Positions 1 through 9,546 are shown, numbered from the stretch's first letter. The stretch is 64,000 nucleotides of DNA from CAWBRY01 sp963791295 (GCA_963791295.1 CAWBRY010000001.1:310001-374000), one strand, 5' to 3'. The notes: a model not told the origin generated them from the letters alone. Numbers and translations: made by a program.

Positions 1-594
1 AATACACCAAAGAATACATAGTTGTTCAATCGGCCTCGCTGCTTCGGCCTTACCCATATCCTCTGTTTCCCAACCAAAGGCAGTCAGTATTTCCGTAACT
101 TTTCTTTTAGCAGCCTCATCGTTGCCACAAATAAACATAGTAGGAATGCCGCCCGGAAGATTCGGTTTATACATCAGTGCATTTCCCGCGCTATTGAAGG
201 CCTTGACGAGTTTCGCTTCCGGAATGATTTTTTGGATCCTCTCCATCAATGATTCATTTGGGTCGGTAAAAAATTTTAATACCCCGTTTTCCGGTGGTGC
301 GGCGGCAATAGGGTTGGTCGCGTCGATAATTATTTTGTTTTGAAAATTAGAAGCGCCGGCCAGCCGGACTGCTTCTTCGGTTACGGTGCCTCCTGTAGCC
401 AATACCATTAACTCACCAAATTGAGCAGTCTTCTGAAAGCTCCCTGCTTCGCCCCGGCCATTTTCTTTTTTCCATTTGACTACCTCGTCCTTCGCGGTAT
501 TGCGTGTACCGAGCATTACTGAATGTCCTTCATTTAAAAATGCAGAGCCCAACACTCTGCCAACGGGTCCCGATCCAATGATACCTATTTTCAT
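1..594 (-). CDS. NADPH-dependent F420 reductase-like oxidoreductase (partial, 3' end off window)
   Basis: The minus frame is open from an ATG at 592-594 to the left edge, giving 198 codons. The N-terminus MKIGIIGSGPVGRVLG is a Rossmann dinucleotide-binding loop (GxGPVG). It is followed by GTRN after the second strand, an NADPH-preferring pattern, then IIDATNP and KAFNSAG, which are typical of the NADP oxidoreductase / F420-dependent family (FNO-like). In non-methanogens these proteins usually act as NADP-linked reductases of unknown substrate. The C-terminus lies outside the window. A 7-bp-period repeat array lies between this start and ruvB. The family call is fairly sure; the substrate is unknown. 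Confidence 0.75.
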   Translation of the reverse strand, partial: MKIGIIGSGPVGRVLGSAFLNEGHSVMLGTRNTAKDEVVKWKKENGRGEAGSFQKTAQFGELMVLATGGTVTEEAVRLAGASNFQNKIIIDATNPIAAAPPENGVLKFFTDPNESLMERIQKIIPEAKLVKAFNSAGNALMYKPNLPGGIPTMFICGNDEAAKRKVTEILTAFGWETEDMGKAEAARPIEQLCILWCI

Positions 595-620
595 GAGTTC
601 AATTTTATGGTTCAAAATTT

Positions 621-674
621 ATCTGACATCCAGTATCTGGCATCTGGTATCTAGCATCTGGTCTCTCTAGTATC
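621..674. repeat. 7-bp-period array, GATACTG/GATGCCA type
   Basis: On the plus strand, successive heptamers ATCTGAC, ATCCAGT, ATCTGGC, ATCTGGT, ATCTAGC, ATCTGGT run without gaps from 621 to 662, with a degenerate tail to about 674. Read on the minus strand the unit is GAT(A/G)C(T/C)(A/G). The array fills the gap between the F420-reductase-like gene and ruvB. The same unit recurs near 44152, 60598 and 63097. Confidence 0.8.
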
Positions 675-677
675 TTC

Positions 678-1712
678 TTATGAAAAGAGTGTCGGAGTGC
701 CGGAATTGGAGCCTGGGATTTTTCCCAAATGTTCATAAGCTTTGGATGTTGCTTCCCTTCCTCTCGGTGTACGTTGTAAAAAGCCCTCCTGGATCAGGAA
801 AGGTTCATATACTTCTTCAATCGTACCGGGTTCTTCGCCCACCGCTGTTGCAATGGTGTTTAATCCAACAGGGCCACCTTTGAATTTTTCAATGATTGCC
901 TGGAGTATTTTATTATCCATATCGTCCAAGCCATATTCATCCACATTCAACGCCTTCAGTGCATGTTGAGTGATGCCCAAATCAATTTCTCCGTCATTTA
1001 ATACCTGCGCAAAATCTCTCACTCTTCGCAGAAGCCCATTGGCAATGCGTGGTGTGCCACGACTTCTTCTTCCGATCTCTTTCACGGCATCAGATGAGAT
1101 GCTGGTACCGAGGATCCTGGCCGAGCGGTGAAGGATCTTATACAATATATCCGTTGTATAATATTCCAATCTGGATTTGATGGCGAAGCGAGAAAGTAAA
1201 GGAGCGGTCAGTAAGCCACTTCGCGTGGTAGCGCCTATTAACGTAAACGGATTTAACGTGAGTTGGATGCTACGCGCATTGGGACCGGTATCGATCATGA
1301 TATCGATCCGGTAATCTTCCATGGCAGCATATAAATATTCTTCGACCACAGTACTTAGCCGATGAATTTCATCAATAAAGAGAACGTCGTTTGCTTCCAG
1401 GTTGGTTAGCAAGCCGGCGAGGTCGCCCGGTTTTTCAATGACCGGCCCGGAGGTTTCCCGGATATTCACTCCCAACTCATTGGCGACAATTCTGGACAAG
1501 GTGGTTTTTCCTAAACCCGGAGGACCATGAAATAAAATATGGTCCAGGGCTTCGCCTCTCATTTTTGCTGCTTTGATAAAAATGCGGAGATTTTCAATCG
1601 TCTGTTCCTGACCGGCGAAATCCTCAATGTGCGAGGGGCGGATATTATTTTCAAATTCCTTATCGGCAGCGCTGATATTATCCTTTTCACCCTGGAGATG
1701 GACGTTAGGCAT
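678..1712 (-). CDS. ruvB: Holliday junction branch migration DNA helicase RuvB
   Basis: The protein has 344 residues, the normal RuvB length. It is the hexameric AAA+ motor that, with RuvA, drives branch migration of Holliday junctions in recombinational repair. Walker A GPPGLGKTT lies near residues 63-71 and Walker B FIDEIHRL near 112-119. Sensor/arginine-finger region GATTRSGLL follows, and the C-terminal winged helix contains GLNTIATAVGEEPGTIEEVYEP. The minus-strand neighbour upstream is a response regulator 26 bp away, so the two could be co-transcribed. The start ATG at 1712 precedes a short acidic N-terminal tail before the RuvB core, which is usual for the family. Confidence 0.98.
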   Translation of the reverse strand: MPNVHLQGEKDNISAADKEFENNIRPSHIEDFAGQEQTIENLRIFIKAAKMRGEALDHILFHGPPGLGKTTLSRIVANELGVNIRETSGPVIEKPGDLAGLLTNLEANDVLFIDEIHRLSTVVEEYLYAAMEDYRIDIMIDTGPNARSIQLTLNPFTLIGATTRSGLLTAPLLSRFAIKSRLEYYTTDILYKILHRSARILGTSISSDAVKEIGRRSRGTPRIANGLLRRVRDFAQVLNDGEIDLGITQHALKALNVDEYGLDDMDNKILQAIIEKFKGGPVGLNTIATAVGEEPGTIEEVYEPFLIQEGFLQRTPRGREATSKAYEHLGKIPGSNSGTPTLFS

Positions 1713-1738
1713 TTTGTAAAATTATGCAAGGAATTCAG

Positions 1739-2437
1739 CTATTCCTGAACTACAAGTCTAAATCCATTGCCGTGAATATTTACAATTTCGATCTTCTCAT
1801 CATCCTTCAAATACTTGCGAAGCTTGGCAATATAGACATCCATACTACGACCATTAAAATAAGTATCGCTGCCCCAGATCTTTTTCAGGGCTTGCTCCCT
1901 GGGCAATAGATCATTTAAATGTTCGGCCAGCATCTTTAATAGTTCATTTTCTTTTGGAGACAATGTTTGGGTCACTCCTTTATGGGTCAGCTGACGAAGT
2001 TTGGGATTGAAATGATATGTAGACATGTCAAACTCCTTGTTCTCACTTTCCTTATTCATTTCTTCATTGCGTTTGAGGATCGCTTTTATCTTAAGTAATA
2101 ACACCTCACTATCGAATGGTTTTGTGATATAATCATCTGCGCCCAATTTATATCCCTGTATAACGTCTTCTTTCATAGTCTTGGCGCTCAGAAAAAAGAG
2201 AGGAATATCCGGATCAACATCTCTTATTTCTTCTGCGAGCGTAAATCCGTCCATATTGGGCATCATTACATCGAGCAGGCAGAGGTCATATTTTTCGCGC
2301 TGAAAAGCGGCCAGACCAAGGCGGCCATCTCTTTCCAGGGTGACGTCATAATCGTTTAGTTCCAGGTAATTTTTGAGAACACTCCCCAGATTAGGATCAT
2401 CTTCGCATAATAGGATTTTGGGTTTTCTGCCTTCCAT
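1739..2437 (-). CDS. OmpR/PhoB-type two-component response regulator
   Basis: This 232-residue regulator has an N-terminal receiver domain with acidic pocket CEDD at 11-14, phosphoacceptor Asp56 in LLDVMMP, and conserved Lys106 in ITKPF. The C-terminal winged-helix DNA-binding domain carries SPKENELLKMLAEH and the wing region GNGFRLV. Layout and length match RprY-type regulators of Bacteroidota. No histidine kinase lies within the window, so it is an orphan here and its signal cannot be inferred. It sits 26 bp upstream of ruvB on the same strand. The family is certain; the role is open. Confidence 0.93.
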   Translation of the reverse strand: MEGRKPKILLCEDDPNLGSVLKNYLELNDYDVTLERDGRLGLAAFQREKYDLCLLDVMMPNMDGFTLAEEIRDVDPDIPLFFLSAKTMKEDVIQGYKLGADDYITKPFDSEVLLLKIKAILKRNEEMNKESENKEFDMSTYHFNPKLRQLTHKGVTQTLSPKENELLKMLAEHLNDLLPREQALKKIWGSDTYFNGRSMDVYIAKLRKYLKDDEKIEIVNIHGNGFRLVVQE

Positions 2438-2567
2438 AGTTGATTTAATTTTTGTTCTTGTTTATGTATGTTTTTACCCCGCTTAAAGCAAAGCCACAAA
2501 TAAAGTTAAAGCATTTCGAGGGTTAAAGAATGCCAGATGAATATTTTGTTAAAACATACCTTTAATC

Positions 2568-3374
2568 ATGATCAGAATAATAACCGTGTTCGTGCTGACC
2601 TACTGGGTGCAAATGACAAATGCTCAAAAAGGCGTTGATCAACTCGTCATGGCTGAAAAGAATTTTGCAGCGTACTCGGTCAATCATAGCACAAAAGAAG
2701 CCTTCCTTCAATTTCTTGATAGCAATGGAATTGTTTTTGACAATGGCAAGCCTGTCAACGGTATTCAGATATGGACTAGCCGGGGAAAGAATGAGGCTGT
2801 ATTGAATTGGTACCCGGAATATGCGGAGATAGCTGCATCTGGCGATTTTGGATACACTACGGGACCATGGAGTTATAAACCATCGCCTGCCGATAGTGTT
2901 GTTGCAAGAGGAAGATATATAACTGTTTGGCATGTCAATAAAATGGGTGAATGGAAATTCCTGGTTGATCTCGGCGTAAGCAACATACCATCTGGCGCGG
3001 ACTCTTCCTACGTTAAAATAGTTATGCCCGCCAAAAAATTTTCGAAGGGATCTTTGAAATCCATGGTTGGGGCAGAAAACCGGTTTGCTCTTGAAAAAAA
3101 TAAATCCCGCAAAGCAAAATGGTTGGGTGCTCATTCCATATTAAATCGAAATAGTCGAAAGCCTGCTATATCTCCGGATTCGGCAAAGGTTATTTTGAGT
3201 GCAGACCCTGAACAAATAACCTACAGTATAAATGGCAGTGAAATCGCTCTTTCCGGCGACCTGGGATATATATATGGTACTGCACTGATCAATGGCAAGA
3301 CGGAAAACTATCTCCGGATATGGAGAATGGAAAAGGATGCATGGAAAATAGCCGTGGAGGTCCTTCGATTCTAA
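2568..3374 (+). CDS. Secreted SnoaL/DUF4440-like (NTF2-fold) protein
   Basis: The 268-residue protein starts with a signal peptide (hydrophobic residues about 3-18, cleavage likely after NAQ). The first half contains AEKNFAAYSVNHSTKEAFLQF, ASGDFGYTTGPWSYKP and RYITVWHVNKMGEWKFLVDLG. This is the pattern of DUF4440/SnoaL-like proteins: an NTF2-like cone with a final strand of the form W+...DGxWK. The second half repeats it weakly (LSGDLGYIYGTALINGK, LRIWRMEKDAWKIAVEV), suggesting two tandem NTF2-like units. No catalytic role can be assigned. It stands alone on the plus strand between a minus-strand regulator and the YjgR-like ATPase. Confidence 0.75.
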   Translation: MIRIITVFVLTYWVQMTNAQKGVDQLVMAEKNFAAYSVNHSTKEAFLQFLDSNGIVFDNGKPVNGIQIWTSRGKNEAVLNWYPEYAEIAASGDFGYTTGPWSYKPSPADSVVARGRYITVWHVNKMGEWKFLVDLGVSNIPSGADSSYVKIVMPAKKFSKGSLKSMVGAENRFALEKNKSRKAKWLGAHSILNRNSRKPAISPDSAKVILSADPEQITYSINGSEIALSGDLGYIYGTALINGKTENYLRIWRMEKDAWKIAVEVLRF

Positions 3375-3428
3375 AATATTTTATGGGTCTTGAAATTCTT
3401 TGGTAATTTTCTTGCTTAACATGATATC

Positions 3429-4971
3429 ATGGCTGATAAGAATTTGTTTCTTCAAAAAGTTAAGGATGGATATACGTTTCATGGCGAAAGCTTTAAGATC
3501 GGGTGTGGGATGCTGGACGGTGAAGTGGTAGGCTCGGCAGATATCGTCATCCCCTTGAAAACAATGAACCGTCATGGTTTGATTGCCGGTGCGACAGGAA
3601 CAGGGAAGACTAAGACCTTACAGATGCTGAGCGAAGGTTTAAGTGATGCCAGCGTTCCCGTGGTCCTGATGGACATCAAAGGAGATCTGAGTGGTATCGC
3701 AGCAGCGGGAACTGTGAATGACAAGGTAAAGGAGCGCAGCCAGAAACTAAATATAGTCTTCGAACCCAAGGCCTACCCGGTGGAAATGCTGACCCTGAGC
3801 AATCAGCAGGGACTTCGGTTAAGGGCTACCGTTAGTGAGTTCGGCCCGATACTTCTCTCCAAGATATTAGGATTAAATGATACGCAGGGTGGATTCGTCG
3901 CCCTGATATTCAAGTATTGCGATGACAACAAGCTTCCTTTACTCGATCTGAAGGATTTCATTAAAGTGCTGCAATACATAAGCAATGAAGGAAAGCCGGA
4001 ATTGGAAAAAACCTATGGAAAGATATCGACTACGTCCACAGGTACGATCCTTCGGAAAGTAATTGAACTGCAACAACAGGGAGCCGATATTTTTTTTGGA
4101 GAAAAAAGTTTTGAGGTAGCCGACCTGATGCGCATCCACGATGATGGAAGAGGAATGATTTCCATTGTTCGTGTAAATGATTTACAGGACCGCCCCAAGC
4201 TTTTTTCAACTTTCATGCTTCAGTTGTTGGCGGAATTATATGCCTCCTGTCCAGAGGAAGGCGATTTGGACAAGCCAAAACTGGTCATGATCATTGATGA
4301 AGCGCACCTCATTTTCCAGGAGGCGAGTGATGCCCTGCTTCAACAGATTGAAACCATTATCAAACTCATCCGGTCCAAAGGCATCGGCATATATTTCTGT
4401 ACGCAAAACCCGGTCGATGTGCCTGGGTCTGTACTGGCTCAATTGGGATTAAAAGTTCAACATGCGCTGAGAGGTTTTACTGCAGCTGATAGAAGGTCAA
4501 TAAAGCAAACAGCAGACAATTACCCGGAAACCGACTTTTATAAAACCGAAGATCTCATCACGCAATTAGGTATTGGAGAAGCTTTGGTTACATTACTCGA
4601 CGAGCGAGGTATTCCCACTCCTTTGGTGCATTGTATGATATCTCCGCCAAAGAGCCGAATGGATATACTCACCGAAACGGAGATCACGACCATCATTGAT
4701 CACTCAAAGATCATTGGCGAAATATAACCAGGCGATCGACAGCCAAAGCGCTTATGAAATACTCACGGACAAGTTGGACGATGCAGCCAAAAAAACAGAG
4801 GATCAAAAGCAGGAACAGGTAACACGAAGAAAAACAAAGAAAGAAGGCGGATTTTTTGACAATCCCGCAGTCAAACAGGCAGAACGAACAGCCAGCAGTG
4901 TTATCACGCGCACACTATTAGGAGTTTTAGGTTTGGGAGGCAGAGGCCGCACCCGGAAAACCCTTTTTTGA
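3429..4971 (+). CDS. DUF853 / YjgR-type HerA-like ATPase, apparent +1 frameshift
   Basis: The main frame (432 codons, 3429-4727) encodes a HerA/FtsK-superfamily ATPase like E. coli YjgR. Walker A is GATGTGKTKTLQML, Walker B is LVMIIDEAHLIF, and GIGIYFCTQNPVDVP also matches the family. It stops at 4725-4727 just after HSKIIGEI. The +1 frame continues at once with YNQAIDSQSAYEILTDKL and a Lys-rich tail to 4971, matching the usual family C-terminus. Removing one A from the GAAAT at 4722-4726 rejoins the frames as IIGEYNQAIDSQSA, giving about 513 residues versus roughly 500 for YjgR. Either this is a real disabling mutation or a base-call error. The cellular role of the family is unresolved; nucleotide-driven DNA translocation is inferred. 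Confidence 0.85.
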
Positions 4972-4994
4972 AAAAATCTCGTTTTGTTTGGTTG

Positions 4995-6920
4995 CTACTT
5001 CATCCTGACCCATCCGTTCTTGTCGAGATCGATCTTGTTTTCAGCCTGGAGGAATTCAATCACCTTCCAGGCTTTTTCTTTCTTGATATCGCTGAGTTTG
5101 AGCAGCAACTCCTGCGCATGCAGCGATTCATATTTCACAGTATTGAGAATGCGGTGATTGATCGCTTCAAATTCTTCCCTGCTTAGTTGAATAGCTTTTT
5201 GGCGGAAGCAGTTGTCACAGATGCCACATGGTTTTACGGATTCGTCTCCGAGGTAGGCGGCAATATGACGACTGCGGCAATTCATTTCCATTCTTACATA
5301 GCGGATCATTTCCGTAATCCTGGCCTGGAATTTTCTTTTGCGTTGGAGATAAGAAAGGTGATCAATAGAGATATCTTCCGCTTTTATCCGTTGTCGATAC
5401 AAAAAGAGCTGGGGATTATCTTTCATTGGTTTGTATTCAATAATGCCATAGCTATGCAATTCAGTCAACGATTTTTTAATGTCATTGGGTTCTGCTTTTA
5501 ACAATCCTGATAAAACATTCTCGGATATAGAGGTCGGTTGATCGAATATGCCTTCATAAGCCCTCAACAATGCCTTGATCACCGGGTCCAGGCTGGAATG
5601 TGACTTTTCAAATTCATACAATCTGTGCTTATCTGTAGTGAAGACAACCGTTGACGGAATAAAAACCTGTTCATTAAATGACAACCATCCTTCCTGCTCG
5701 AGCGCTTTCAAGGCATACAGTGTCGCCGGACTGGTAAGCTTGAATTTTTTCATGAAATCAGCCAGGTCGAAATCGAAGTACTCGCCTTCACCGGTGCCCG
5801 CGGGTAATTGTAGGTAATTTGCAACAGCCTGGTAGACCTTGCGCAAATCCGATTCAGAAGGAAAACGTAAAGATGGCAATTCTTCCAGGTCCCTGATATC
5901 CGTTTCATCATACAATAGAATAGCAAAGGATGTCTTGCCATCCCTTCCGGCACGTCCTGCCTCCTGGTAATAACTCTCCACGCAATCCGGAATGTCGACA
6001 TGAATGACCGTCCGCACATTGGGCTTGTCGATACCCATTCCAAAGGCATTGGTGCAAACGATGATGCGCACTTTATTATCAATCCATTCTTCCTGCCTGC
6101 GATGGCGTTCTTCCTGGTTCAATCCTGCATGATAATAATTAGAAGAAATATTTTGAAGGCGAAGCAAATCACTGATTTCTTTTGTCCGTTTGCGACTCTT
6201 GCAATAAATGATGCCTGATCCATCTACTTTAGTTAATATCTCTGTGATCTTATTGATCTTGGAATCTACTTTGAAGACGGTGTATGAAAGATTCGATCTT
6301 TCAAATGATTGTCTGAAGATCTGCCACGCCACCTTCGATTGATTGGGAAAAGCCGGATTCAGTTTTTCGCAGATATCCTTTTGCACTTCCTTGGTGGCCG
6401 AAGCGGTGAGCGCAAGCACCGGTACACCCGGCAACTCCTTTCTTAGTGCTGCAATTCGCAAATACGGAGGACGAAAATCATAGCCCCACTGAGATATGCA
6501 ATGCGCTTCATCCACCGCTACCAGGTTGATATTCATACCGGGCAGGTATTCTTTAAATAGATTTGTTTCCAGTCTTTCCGGAGATACGTAGAGGAACTTA
6601 CAGTTGCTGTTGATCACTGTTTTTAATGTGACTATCAATTCCCGCCGGCTCATGCCGGAATAGATCGCATAGGCGGTGATGTTTCTTTTTCGCAGGTTCT
6701 GCACCTGGTCCTTCATCAATGCAATCAAAGGAGAAATCACCAGGCATATTCCGTCTTTTGCCAGCGCAGGAACTTGATAACATAAAGATTTACCACCGCT
6801 GGTGCGCATGATAGCCAGGGTATCCCTGCCTTCAAGGACCGACCGGATTATTTCTTCTTGTCCCGGACGAAAAGAATCAAAGCCAAAGTATTGTTTGAGT
6901 ATCGTGTTCATGTCGATCAT
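4995..6920 (-). CDS. recQ: ATP-dependent DNA helicase RecQ
   Basis: This is a 641-residue superfamily 2 helicase. The N-terminal Q-motif region is FGFDSFRPGQEEII. Walker A is MRTSGGKSLCYQVPAL, the DEAH box is VDEAHCISQWGYDFRPPY, and motif VI is YYQEAGRAGRDGK. The RQC part carries the four zinc cysteines in MNCRSRHIAAYLG and PCGICDNC. After it a winged-helix-like tail runs to the end, and I see no HRDC domain, unlike E. coli RecQ. The start lies 2 bp after the stop of the upstream P-type ATPase gene, so translation is likely coupled. ATG at 6911 (fourth codon) is an alternative start. Role: 3'-5' unwinding in recombination and fork repair. Confidence 0.96.
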   Translation of the reverse strand: MIDMNTILKQYFGFDSFRPGQEEIIRSVLEGRDTLAIMRTSGGKSLCYQVPALAKDGICLVISPLIALMKDQVQNLRKRNITAYAIYSGMSRRELIVTLKTVINSNCKFLYVSPERLETNLFKEYLPGMNINLVAVDEAHCISQWGYDFRPPYLRIAALRKELPGVPVLALTASATKEVQKDICEKLNPAFPNQSKVAWQIFRQSFERSNLSYTVFKVDSKINKITEILTKVDGSGIIYCKSRKRTKEISDLLRLQNISSNYYHAGLNQEERHRRQEEWIDNKVRIIVCTNAFGMGIDKPNVRTVIHVDIPDCVESYYQEAGRAGRDGKTSFAILLYDETDIRDLEELPSLRFPSESDLRKVYQAVANYLQLPAGTGEGEYFDFDLADFMKKFKLTSPATLYALKALEQEGWLSFNEQVFIPSTVVFTTDKHRLYEFEKSHSSLDPVIKALLRAYEGIFDQPTSISENVLSGLLKAEPNDIKKSLTELHSYGIIEYKPMKDNPQLFLYRQRIKAEDISIDHLSYLQRKRKFQARITEMIRYVRMEMNCRSRHIAAYLGDESVKPCGICDNCFRQKAIQLSREEFEAINHRILNTVKYESLHAQELLLKLSDIKKEKAWKVIEFLQAENKIDLDKNGWVRMK

Positions 6921-6922
6921 CT

Positions 6923-9031
6923 CTAAACGACTCGCTTAACAAAAAGCCTTCCCGAATTCAGCGCAAGCACCACATCGCTCAATCCCATCACCAGTGCACC
7001 AAAGGATGGTGTCAGGAAACCAAATGCTGCTACGGGTATCGCGACAATATTATAGGCAAATGCCCAAAAAAGATTTTGTTTTATCGTTATGTATGTATGC
7101 TTCCCAAGTCCTAGTGCCATTGGCAGATTTTTCAAACCTTTATTCATCAATATTACCTGTGCCGATTGCACGGCAATCTGCGATGCATCGCTCATGGAAA
7201 TGCCAATGGTAGCTTTCGCCAGCGCGGGAGCGTCATTTATTCCATCACCCACCATAGCGGTCGGCTGCTGAGCAGTGAGTTGAGCGATCGTTTGCAATTT
7301 TTCCGCGGGACTTTGCTCTGCAATGACCGTATCAATACCCAATAACTTTGCAAGACGCTCGCAATTCTCGCGGCGGTCTCCACTTAAAAGAATGGTCCTG
7401 ATTTTTTTGCTATGTAAGTAATCGATTACACCCTTTGCTTCCGGGCGCAGTTCATCCTTAACATCAATCCATCCCATGACCTCGTTATTTTTCAGGATAA
7501 AAACATTGTGATTGTCTGCTCCTCCATGCGAAGTAAGTGTTTTTGAGGATCCCGCCCACCACGTGTTCCCATCCTTATCGATAGCTTTCATACCCATACC
7601 TTTCACTTCTTCGATTTTATTCCATCGAATTTCACCGGCGTTTTTCCATTGCGTTGAAATACATTTAGCAATGGGGTGATTGGAAAACTTTTCCAGCGAG
7701 TAGGCGATCTTCTTAAACTCCGCTTCATCCATCGATATGGATCTAAACTCAGCAATTATAAATTGCCCGGTAGTAAGAGTTCCAGTCTTATCAAAAACCA
7801 CTTGCTTTATGTCCTTAAATAATTCCAGGCTGGTTGCATTGCGAAAAAGTATGCCTGATTTTGCCGCACGCCCCAATCCGACCGCGATTGCTGCGGGCGT
7901 TGCCAGACCCATGGCACAGGGACATGCTATCACCAAAACGGCGATACTGTGCATCAATGAAGGTGTAAATTCTTTCGTCAATAGCCAACTGATAATAAAG
8001 GTTAGCAATGCTATTGCCAATACAACAGGAATGAATATAGCGCTGATCTTATCAGCCAATTGCTGCACGGGTGGTTTTTCTCCCTGTGCCTGTTCTACCA
8101 AATGAATGATACCAGATAGTATTGTATCGTTGCCCACTGCAGTCACCTGCGCCTTGATCGTTCCATCCTGAAGGATGCTGCCACCGATCAGGTTATCCTT
8201 TGCGGTTTTTCGCAGAGGCATGCTTTCACCAGTCAGGATCGCTTCATTCACCAGGGCTTCACCCCACAAAATCTTACAATCGGCCGGAACTTGTTCTCCA
8301 TTCTTAATTAAGATAAGATCACCAACGTGAAGCTGTGTATTTTCTACCTGGAACACCTGTTCTTTATGATGTTCATCAAAGCCGATCAGGTTGGCCATTA
8401 CGTGTTGGGATTTAGCCAATGAATGCAATGCTCGCTGAGTAGATTGCACAGAAGCATCTTCCAGGTAGTTCCCGAAAAACACAAGTGTGATAATCGTGGC
8501 AGATGTTTCATAAAACATATACTGAGCAGCCTCTCCAATCAGTGTTCCGTACAAGCTATATGCAAATGCAGCTGTCGCTCCTGTGGCTATCAATACATTC
8601 ATATTGGGAATGCCATTGCGAAGGCTTTTGTAGGCGCTGCGTCCAAAAAAGCCCATACCAACAATATAGACAGGCAATGTCAGGGCCAGCTGCACCCATG
8701 GATCCATTAACCAGTGCAGGTGGATTCCCACCATGTGTAACATGAGGACCAGAGTAAATGGAAGACAGAATAAAAAACGCTGTAGGTGGGTATGTAAAAA
8801 TGGGCGCGACCTGGGAACTGAGGTCGATTGATTGCTGACGGTATAGCCCAGGGAATCGATCCCTTTTGCGATCTGTTCTTTGTTGTGCTCACCATTTAGT
8901 TCAAACGACACATCGCCCGAAGTAAAATTCACCCGGACATTCTGCATGCCTTCTTTTTGAAGATATCGATGAATAGTAAGTGCACAATTCGAACAATCCA
9001 TGCCTTCTACTTTCCATTGGACCATTTCCAT
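6923..9031 (-). CDS. copA: Copper-type heavy-metal translocating P1B ATPase
   Basis: The protein has 702 residues with one N-terminal HMA domain (GMDCSNC at 10-16). It has the ion-binding CPC motif in VIACPCAMGLATP, the TGES actuator motif, phosphorylation site DKTGTLT, and hinge GDGINDAP. These define a P1B-type exporter, most likely Cu(I) efflux across the inner membrane. The last helices contain FAYNIVAIP and LVMGLSDVVLALNS: the usual TM8 Met-x-x-Ser-Ser is Met-x-x-Ser-Asp here. The recQ gene begins 2 bp downstream. A TAnnTTTG box on the minus strand lies only 4 bp before the ATG, so the transcript may be almost leaderless, or translation may start at Met3. Confidence 0.92.
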   Translation of the reverse strand: MEMVQWKVEGMDCSNCALTIHRYLQKEGMQNVRVNFTSGDVSFELNGEHNKEQIAKGIDSLGYTVSNQSTSVPRSRPFLHTHLQRFLFCLPFTLVLMLHMVGIHLHWLMDPWVQLALTLPVYIVGMGFFGRSAYKSLRNGIPNMNVLIATGATAAFAYSLYGTLIGEAAQYMFYETSATIITLVFFGNYLEDASVQSTQRALHSLAKSQHVMANLIGFDEHHKEQVFQVENTQLHVGDLILIKNGEQVPADCKILWGEALVNEAILTGESMPLRKTAKDNLIGGSILQDGTIKAQVTAVGNDTILSGIIHLVEQAQGEKPPVQQLADKISAIFIPVVLAIALLTFIISWLLTKEFTPSLMHSIAVLVIACPCAMGLATPAAIAVGLGRAAKSGILFRNATSLELFKDIKQVVFDKTGTLTTGQFIIAEFRSISMDEAEFKKIAYSLEKFSNHPIAKCISTQWKNAGEIRWNKIEEVKGMGMKAIDKDGNTWWAGSSKTLTSHGGADNHNVFILKNNEVMGWIDVKDELRPEAKGVIDYLHSKKIRTILLSGDRRENCERLAKLLGIDTVIAEQSPAEKLQTIAQLTAQQPTAMVGDGINDAPALAKATIGISMSDASQIAVQSAQVILMNKGLKNLPMALGLGKHTYITIKQNLFWAFAYNIVAIPVAAFGFLTPSFGALVMGLSDVVLALNSGRLFVKRVV

Positions 9032-9035
9032 AATG

Positions 9036-9043
9036 CAAATTTA
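9036..9043 (-). promoter_or_regulatory. Possible -7 box (TAAATTTG) for the P-type ATPase gene
   Basis: It is a perfect match to the Bacteroidota -7 consensus TAnnTTTG on the minus strand, 4 bp upstream of the start codon. No convincing TTG -33 element stands at the expected distance, and the spacing would imply an almost leaderless mRNA. Confidence 0.3.
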
Positions 9044-9118
9044 CAACGGCTCTATCTCAGGCGTTTTGAATAATGGAAGAATCTTTATTATGAGGTTGCA
9101 ATTTGCGATTTTTGCGGA

Positions 9119-9541
9119 ATGGAATGGGTATTTAAACTCAATCAGATAGAACAAACTGCAACGGAGTTGTGGAAATGGGCATCACCTAAAAAGGTGATTG
9201 CTATTCATGGTGAAATGGGAACCGGGAAGACGACATTCATTCATGCATTATGTCATGTAAAGAAGGTGAAAGGAGTTGTAAGCAGTCCTACATTTTCCAT
9301 TATTAATGAATACGTGTACGACCAGGACGGCAGGGAAGAAAAGATATTTCACATTGATCTTTACCGGATAAGAGATGAAGGAGAGGCCCGCCAGGCTGGG
9401 GTTGAGGACTGTTTATACAGTGATCATCTCTGCCTGGTAGAATGGCCCGAAAAAGCCCCTGCCTTATTTCCTTCGGACACGCTGCATATATATATGGAGT
9501 CGATAGATGAAGAAACCCGGCGGCTTCAAAATCGACAATAA
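9119..9541 (+). CDS. tsaE: tRNA threonylcarbamoyladenosine biosynthesis ATPase TsaE
   Basis: At 140 residues this is the usual TsaE length. Walker A is HGEMGTGKTTFIHAL and the family motifs SPTFSIINEY, HIDLYRI and LVEWPEKA are all present. TsaE is the P-loop ATPase that works with TsaB, TsaC and TsaD to make t6A37 on ANN-decoding tRNAs. It is cytosolic and essential in most bacteria. It lies divergent from the copper ATPase and 47 bp before alanine dehydrogenase, which appears to have its own -7 box. Start ATG at 9119. Confidence 0.95.
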   Translation: MEWVFKLNQIEQTATELWKWASPKKVIAIHGEMGTGKTTFIHALCHVKKVKGVVSSPTFSIINEYVYDQDGREEKIFHIDLYRIRDEGEARQAGVEDCLYSDHLCLVEWPEKAPALFPSDTLHIYMESIDEETRRLQNRQ

Positions 9542-9546
9542 TTAGT

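Noticed and set aside
2562..3134. Long minus-strand open frame opposite the SnoaL-like gene
   Set aside because: It is a shadow of the plus-strand gene, which has a signal peptide and recognisable NTF2-like sequence.
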